Shown in pieces: positions 60,072-64,000 of a stretch of DNA of 64,000 bases (the first letter of the stretch is position 1; every line of letters starts with the position of its first letter). Origin of the DNA: Pseudanabaena sp. UWO311 (GTDB lineage: Bacteria; Cyanobacteriota; Cyanobacteriia; Pseudanabaenales; Pseudanabaenaceae). The DNA lies in contig NZ_SJEE01000021.1 in the NCBI RefSeq assembly GCF_006937785.1, positions 1 to 64,000 of the forward strand, read 5' to 3'. The translations under genes were made by a program, and so were the position numbers. The notes beneath the pieces were generated by a model that saw only the letters and a list, made by a program, of their open reading frames with translations, was not told where the DNA came from and did not search any database.

Positions 60072-60121
60072 CTTAAGAAGCCTGTACGGCTTACTCAGAA
60101 AGCCGTACAGGCTTCTTAAAG
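60072..60121. terminator. bidirectional palindromic terminator
   Basis: CTTAAGAAGCCTGTACGGCTT and AAGCCGTACAGGCTTCTTAAG face each other around ACTCAGA, between the convergent rppB and cysK genes. Confidence 0.8.
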
Positions 60122-60151
60122 CCTTTGTAATGGGAGTACAAGTCAGGAGTA

Positions 60152-61105
60152 TTAACTCAGCGCCATCAATTCAGGATCTTGGAATAGAGGCGTACTCAAG
60201 TAACGTTCGCCAAAACTAGGCTGAATCATCACCACCATTTTGCCTGCATTCTCAGGACGCTTGGCAATCTGTACTGCTGCATAAAGGGCTGCTCCACTAG
60301 AGATTCCCGATAGAAGTCCTTCTTCACGCGCTAATCTGCGTCCATAGGCGATCGCTTGATCGTCAGTCACAGGAATAATCTCGTCAATCAGTTCTGTTTT
60401 GAGAACTTCAGGGATAAATCCTGCGCCGATGCCTTGGATTTTGTGGGGACCTGGGCGACTGCCTGCTAAAACTTGGCTATTGGCTGGCTCGACTGCGATC
60501 GCTTTAAACGATGGCTTGCGTGATTTAATCACCTCAGCAATCCCTGTAATCGTACCGCCAGTGCCAACGCCCGAAATCAGAAAGTCAACTTGTCCTTCAG
60601 TATCTTCCCAAATTTCTTCAGCAGTAGTCTTGCGATGGATCGCAGGATTAGATGGATTACGGAACTGTTGCAACATATAAGCATCGGGAGTGCTTTCGCT
60701 GATTTCCTTAGCGCGACGGATTGCGCCGCCCATGCCTTCAGTACCAGGAGTAAGTTCGAGGGTAGCTCCATAGGCGCGTAGCATCGATCTCCTCTCCATA
60801 CTCATGGTTTCGGGCATAGTCAGGATTAATTTGTAGCCCTTAGCAGCAGCCACCATCGCGAGCGCGATCCCTGTATTACCCGAAGTAGGCTCCACCAAAA
60901 TCGTCTTATTTGGCGCAATCAAGCCCTGCTCTTCAGCTTCTTGGATCATGTTCACCCCGATCCGATCCTTGACCGAGGCGGCGGGATTCATGCCCTCTAG
61001 CTTGACAATAATTCGTGCCACGCAACCTTCAGCCTTGGGGATACGCTGCAATTCGACCAGTGGGGTACGTCCGACTAATTCGGTTATGTTATTGGCGATT
61101 TTCAT
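60152..61105 (-). CDS. cysK: cysteine synthase A (O-acetylserine thiol-lyase)
   Basis: PLP enzyme making cysteine from O-acetylserine and sulfide. 317 residues. Motifs: [33 protein letters not shown] with the PLP Lys, [33 protein letters not shown] (substrate loop TSGNTG), [15 protein letters not shown] (PLP phosphate) and [11 protein letters not shown]. No regulatory domain. Monocistronic, diverging from a ChuX-like gene; the 218-bp gap contains two HIP1 sites and A/T-rich sequence but no gene. Confidence 0.96.
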   Translation of the reverse strand: MKIANNITELVGRTPLVELQRIPKAEGCVARIIVKLEGMNPAASVKDRIGVNMIQEAEEQGLIAPNKTILVEPTSGNTGIALAMVAAAKGYKLILTMPETMSMERRSMLRAYGATLELTPGTEGMGGAIRRAKEISESTPDAYMLQQFRNPSNPAIHRKTTAEEIWEDTEGQVDFLISGVGTGGTITGIAEVIKSRKPSFKAIAVEPANSQVLAGSRPGPHKIQGIGAGFIPEVLKTELIDEIIPVTDDQAIAYGRRLAREEGLLSGISSGAALYAAVQIAKRPENAGKMVVMIQPSFGERYLSTPLFQDPELMALS

Positions 61106-61323
61106 AGATAAATGCTTAATTGAGTGCGGGTAAATGAGCTTGTAGTCAACTTTAGAGCATTTTTGAGGTCTTGGGAATTTCTTAAGGCAAAGAGGCGATC
61201 GCTGCTTTTATCTCCCAAAAGCTACACACACTAACCCTTTTCGGCTTTAATAGGTATATTGCGATCGCAAAAAAATTTCACAACATCATCACAAACTTAT
61301 TAATTAATATTAAATAAACTCCT

Positions 61324-61731
61324 ATGGCTGCTACTTTAAAAGATTTTTTAGAAGAATGTCACACTCTCGGCTTAGTGCGTCTGATCGTCACCAGTGATGC
61401 GGGTGTGCTAGAAGCAAGGGTAAATATCGAGAAGTTGTTTTATGCGGAGTTGCCTAAGGGCAAATATGCGAATATGCATTCTGAGCATATCGAGTTTCAC
61501 CTAAACATGGACAAAATCACTGATGTCCGCTTTGAAACAGGTGAAGCCAAGCGCGGCAATTTCACCACCTACGCTATCCGTTTCCTCGATGCCGATGATA
61601 AGGCGCAAATGAGTGCTTTCCTGCAATGGGGGAAACCAGGTGAATATGCCGAAGGTCAAGTCGAGGCATGGTCTGCGCTCAAAGACAAGTACGGCGAAAC
61701 TTGGAAACCTGAACCTGTTGAGAGCGTATAG
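61324..61731 (+). CDS. ChuX/HutX-like putative haem-binding protein
   Basis: 135 residues, cytosolic, mixed alpha/beta: LKDFLEECHTLGLVRLIVTSDAGVLEARVNIEKLFYAELPKGKYANMHSEHIEFHLNMDKITDVRFETGEAKRGNFTTYAIRFLDADD, then FLQWGKPGEYAEGQVEAWSALKDKYGETW. The order EFHLNMDKI-(T/K)-x-V-x-F and the C-terminal tryptophan segment match what is annotated in cyanobacteria as ChuX/HutX family. Those proteins carry or store haem. The assignment is by remembered similarity; no haem ligand can be pointed out with certainty. Confidence 0.6.
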   Translation: MAATLKDFLEECHTLGLVRLIVTSDAGVLEARVNIEKLFYAELPKGKYANMHSEHIEFHLNMDKITDVRFETGEAKRGNFTTYAIRFLDADDKAQMSAFLQWGKPGEYAEGQVEAWSALKDKYGETWKPEPVESV

Positions 61732-61756
61732 GTCATAATTGTCAATATTTCTATCT

Positions 61757-61825
61757 GCGATCGCTCCAGAGCGAAAATCCATTCAATTTTCCCACCCACA
61801 TCAAACAGCGATCGCCTCCAGCACA
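61757..61825. repeat. HIP1-containing 55-bp repeat, partial copies (block 1)
   Basis: Two HIP1 sites with CCACCCACATCAAACAGCGA between, matching the unit seen downstream. Precedes the brnT-like gene. Confidence 0.55.
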
Positions 61826-61883
61826 AAACTTTTGGATGAACTTGTATTGACAACGTAAATACGCTTTGACTAAAATACACAGT

Positions 61884-62243
61884 ATGGATTTGTATTTTGT
61901 ACTGAACGGGATTAAATTTGTTTGGAATGAGGAGAAGGCTCGGATTAATCCTATTAATCATGATGGAGTGACATTTCAGCAAGCTACTGAAGCCTTTTTT
62001 GATCCATTTTTAGTAGTAGTTGATGCAAGTCGTAATGATGAAGAGAGAGACGCTGTGATTGGCTTAGATAAACGATGAAATCTTCTTTACGTTGTTTATG
62101 TTGAACGGGAGAACGATTTAGTTCGGATTATTTCTGCAAGAAAAGCAACACGCAAGGAGCATGAATATTATGAAAACTGCAGCTTTAAAAAAACGATTGG
62201 ATCGAAATCGTCCGATGGCAACGGTGACAATCCGTATTCCTGA
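61884..62243 (+). pseudogene. brnT: BrnT-family toxin gene interrupted by an in-frame TGA
   Basis: BrnT is a RelE-fold ribonuclease toxin. From ATG 61884 the frame gives FVWNEEKARINPINHDGVTFQQATEAFFDPFLVVVDA and EERDAVIGLDKR, the standard BrnT N-terminal two-thirds. TGA then interrupts at 62076-62078. Beyond it the same frame continues with NLLYVVYVERENDLVRIISARKATRKEHEYYE, the family's C-terminal part with the catalytic Arg and Lys region. Without the stop a normal-length BrnT would result. Either the toxin is inactivated or the stop is a sequencing error. brnA follows directly. Confidence 0.85.
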
Positions 62244-62448
62244 GGATGTAATTGAAGATTTGAAAAAAGTTGCCCCATTATTAGGATTTTCTGGATATCA
62301 GCCTTTAGTTCGTGCTTATATTGGGCAGGGGCTTCGTGCTGATCTTGAGAGATTGGATGGATATTCTGTTTCTATATTTATTGAGAGTTTAAAGCGTCAC
62401 GGTGTAAGTGATGAGGTGATTCGTGACGCTTTGAGTGAGGTTGCTTAA
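62161..62448 (+). CDS. brnA: BrnA-family antitoxin
   Basis: 95 residues from ATG 62161; ATG 62170 (MKTAALKKRL) is an alternative. RPMATVTIRIPEDVIEDLKKVAPLLGFSGYQPLVRAYIGQGLRADLERL has the ribbon-helix-helix form of BrnA/CopG antitoxins: strand VTIRIPEDV, helix, then LGFSGYQPLVRAYI. The C-terminal helices (FIESLKRHGVSDEVIRDALSEV) would contact the toxin. It overlaps the tail of the brnT frame. With brnT broken it may be an orphan regulator. Confidence 0.85.
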   Translation: MNIMKTAALKKRLDRNRPMATVTIRIPEDVIEDLKKVAPLLGFSGYQPLVRAYIGQGLRADLERLDGYSVSIFIESLKRHGVSDEVIRDALSEVA

Positions 62449-62580
62449 AATCAAACAGCGATCGCCCCTCACCAAAACCTGATCGCCTATTTCCATCAAA
62501 TAAAACAGCTATCGCCCCCTTCATCACCCACAAACCCAATCTCCTAAACTCAACATCAAACAGCGATCGCCTCTCAGTAA
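62449..62580. repeat. HIP1-containing 55-bp tandem repeat (block 2)
   Basis: Units 62459-62508 (50 bp) and 62509-62563 (55 bp) followed by a partial unit. Each runs from CGATCGCC through CATCACCC and a second GATCGCCTA to AAACAG. Separates brnA from the next TA pair. Confidence 0.75.
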
Positions 62581-62624
62581 ATATGTTAATCTGAATTAGG
62601 TTGATGCTTTAAGCAAAGGTAAAA

Positions 62625-62801
62625 ATGGATACTTTAGCGGAAACATTAAATGTAAGATTAGCCAAATGGGAACCAGATGTTGCTGAATTGGCGAGAAAGT
62701 TCATTTTGGAAATAATTGATTTAGCTGATCAGGATGCGTTAGATATTTTGCGATCGCGTTCTGTGGAACAAGAGGTATTGGATTTGCTGGATGAATATTA
62801 A
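62625..62801 (+). CDS. small antitoxin upstream of mazF (58 aa)
   Basis: ATG 62625 to TAA 62799-62801. Sequence starts MDTLAETLNVRLAKWEPDVA and contains LARKFILEIIDLADQDALDIL, ending VEQEVLDLLDEY. Acidic and helical, of the kind found as short MazE-like partners. It overlaps the toxin start by 11 bp, which with its size makes the antitoxin role likely. Confidence 0.75.
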   Translation: MDTLAETLNVRLAKWEPDVAELARKFILEIIDLADQDALDILRSRSVEQEVLDLLDEY

Positions 62802-63114
62802 GCAGGGTGAAGTTTGGTTAGCGGATTTGGGGATAGCAGCAAAGACTCGTCCTGTTGTCATTGTTTCCCGTTATGATGCAAATCCTCCAAGAGTTTTAGT
62901 GATTTATGTTCCTTTGACGACTCAGTATAGAAATAGTGAGTATGAGGTCGTACTTCCTAATTTGAAGTTTCTTAATCAATCATCCATAGCTAATGTTCAG
63001 GGTATTGCTTCTATTCCTACTGCAAGGTTAGAACGCAAGTTGGGAGATTTGCCAATTGATGTGATGTTACAAATCAAGAAAGCGATTATTTTTGCATTGG
63101 ATTTAAGTTTGTAA
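62791..63114 (+). CDS. MazF/PemK-family toxin
   Basis: 107 residues. MNIKQGEVWLADLGIAAKTRPVVIVSRYDANPPRVLVIYVPLTTQYRNSEYEV is the canonical MazF opening with the G-E-V-W motif, the RPVVIVS strand and the catalytic Arg-Pro and Thr region (PLTTQ). SSIANVQGIASIPTARLERKLGDLP follows as in most MazF proteins. An mRNA interferase, inhibited by the antitoxin encoded just upstream. A different subgroup from the MazF-like toxin at 8210. Confidence 0.93.
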   Translation: MNIKQGEVWLADLGIAAKTRPVVIVSRYDANPPRVLVIYVPLTTQYRNSEYEVVLPNLKFLNQSSIANVQGIASIPTARLERKLGDLPIDVMLQIKKAIIFALDLSL

Positions 63115-63232
63115 GGTAGCGATCGCCCCTCATCACCCAAAAAACGATCGCCCAAATCTCAAAAACAAACAGCGATCGTCCCATACCCACCATAACCCCG
63201 ATCGCCTATTCCCCACATCAACCAACAGTAAT
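63115..63232. repeat. HIP1-containing 55-bp tandem repeat (block 3)
   Basis: Units 63120-63172 (53 bp) and 63173-63228 (56 bp) of the same repeat, ending 5 bp before the stop of the convergent yoeB-like gene. Confidence 0.75.
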
Positions 63233-63514
63233 TTAGTAGTGAAAGCGGCAGGCGAGAATTCTGATTTTATCGTCTAAAACTTCATAAACTAGACGATGTT
63301 CTTGATCGATACGGCGCGACCAACAGCCAGACAGATCGTGTTTTAGAGCTTCGGGCTGTCCTGTACCTTCAAATGGATTACGTTGGACTTCACGAATCAG
63401 CTTGATAATTTTTAATGCTTTTTTACGATCATTTTCAATCCACCAAGCTAAGTCCTCAAAAGCATCTGCATCAAATTCCAAGTTTTTCACAGGCAGATTC
63501 CAAAGAGATTCCAT
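63233..63514 (-). CDS. Txe/YoeB-family toxin
   Basis: 93 residues. FDADAFEDLAWWIENDRKKALKIIKLIREVQRNPFEGTGQPEALKHDLSGCWSRRIDQEHRLVYEVLDDKIRILACRFHY shows the full YoeB pattern, including the E-x-L-x-W-W helix, NPFEGTGQPE, L-S-G-C/Y-W-S-R-R-I and the C-terminal H-Y. YoeB cleaves mRNA at the ribosomal A site. The gene overlaps the end of its antitoxin gene by 44 bp, so the start could lie slightly downstream (at MESL or a later codon). Confidence 0.94.
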   Translation of the reverse strand: MESLWNLPVKNLEFDADAFEDLAWWIENDRKKALKIIKLIREVQRNPFEGTGQPEALKHDLSGCWSRRIDQEHRLVYEVLDDKIRILACRFHY

Positions 63515-63677
63515 CTTGACGTTTTCTGGCTTTAAGCAGTCTTTCTTTCATTGCTGGACTGCTAAGTAAATATGCTGTTTCTCTTTCTGCCATTAGTTCT
63601 TGCCAGAAGGCAATGGGGACAACTACGGAAACTGTTTGTCCTTCTGAATCACAGATGTATTGTAATGCGTTAGTCAT
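63471..63677 (-). CDS. Phd/YefM-like antitoxin
   Basis: 68 residues. Smaller than typical YefM (80-90) and lacking a clear N-terminal DNA-binding region; VSVVVPIAFWQELMAERETAYLLSSPAMKERLLKARKRQDGISLESACEKLGI matches the C-terminal toxin-binding part. SSPAMKERLLKA is characteristic. Positioned directly before the YoeB-like toxin. Overlap of 44 bp suggests coupling. Confidence 0.85.
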   Translation of the reverse strand: MTNALQYICDSEGQTVSVVVPIAFWQELMAERETAYLLSSPAMKERLLKARKRQDGISLESACEKLGI

Positions 63678-63714
63678 AGCAGTCAGTACAACTTACTTGA
63701 TTAATCATAATTAT

Positions 63715-63935
63715 AACTGATCGCCCCTCACCATCTATCACACCCGATCGCCTATTTCCCAATCAAACAGAGATCGCCCCTCACCACCCATAAAACCCGA
63801 TCGCCTAAATCTCAACATCAAACAGCGATCGCCTCTCAACACCCACAAAACCCGATCGCCTATTCCCCCAAACCAAACAGCGATCCCACTTCATCACCCA
63901 TAAACTGCGATCAACTATTTTCAAGCAAAAAGTGG
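63715..63935. repeat. HIP1-containing 55-bp tandem repeat, four units (block 4)
   Basis: Units at 63718-63770, 63771-63825, 63826-63880 and about 63881-63935. Typical unit: CGATCGCCTCTCAACACCCA, then CAAAACCCGATCGCCTATTC, ending AAACAG. Units 2 and 3 are both exactly 55 bp and differ by point changes, so this is a diverging tandem array, not a CRISPR. The remaining 65 bases to the window edge show no gene. Confidence 0.8.
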
Positions 63936-64000
63936 GATCACCCCAAAACTCATGCAGATATTCTAAAATGATTTGTGGGAAATGTGTTTTATTGAATTAG

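Noticed and set aside
63715-63935. CRISPR array
   Set aside because: Units are regularly spaced, but the whole 55-bp unit is similar between copies. There is no split into identical repeats and unique spacers, and no cas genes.

Overview
The window is cyanobacterial chromosome. The octamer GCGATCGC (HIP1) is very frequent, and the gene content is typical of the phylum: petN of the cytochrome b6f complex, lrtA, Ycf46, Tic22, an efp-accB pair, a DUF3086 protein, XisH/XisI, DUF928 and CHASE2-cyclase proteins, and an RppA/RppB two-component pair. Moderate G+C and the style of the intergenic palindromes suggest a filamentous Pseudanabaena-like genome. That genus-level placement is inference.

Layout. 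1-13.4 kb: the end of a PstS-like gene, a tRNA-Val(GAC)-like fragment, a thiopurine methyltransferase, agmatine deiminase (aguA), prmA, an ECF-like sigma factor next to a transmembrane SPOR protein, a MazF-type toxin-antitoxin (TA) pair, an NlpC/P60 hydrolase, a TonB/ExbD pair, queF and lrtA. 14-26.8 kb: core metabolism and housekeeping (pgi, efp-accB, trxA, a CobW-type GTPase, trpA, a CofE-like protein, DUF3086, Tic22), with an orphan AbiTii-like gene and an anti-sigma-kinase/STAS pair. 27-37 kb: a DUF697 GTPase, xisH-xisI, a MOSC protein, Ycf46, two Uma2 nucleases, speA and an LpxB-related protein. speA and aguA give the first two steps of the arginine-agmatine-putrescine route.

37.2-47.7 kb is the most system-like region. 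It encodes a two-partner secretion transporter (TpsB) divergent from its exoprotein (TpsA), an exported TPR-CHAT protease, an exported DUF928 protein and a membrane CHASE2 nucleotide cyclase, with petN inserted on the other strand. It is followed by a FIST / histidine kinase / receiver-GGDEF operon. 51.5-60 kb holds a thioredoxin-like DUF255 protein and a heavy-metal RND efflux module (pump, lipoprotein, RppA, RppB) with a TTTCAT-N5-TTTCAT box ahead of the pump. 60-64 kb holds cysK and a run of three toxin-antitoxin modules (brnTA with a stop-interrupted toxin, mazEF-like, yoeB-yefM-like), each bounded by copies of the same roughly 55-bp HIP1-containing repeat.

Two genome-scale patterns stand out. 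First, nearly every gene junction carries a long, usually perfect palindrome with a trinucleotide loop, most often GC-NNN-GC. Stem sequences differ at every site, several run through a stop codon, and several lie between divergent genes where no terminator is needed. Second, at least four copies of a MITE-like repeat with CAGCAATTCTC ends are scattered between genes.
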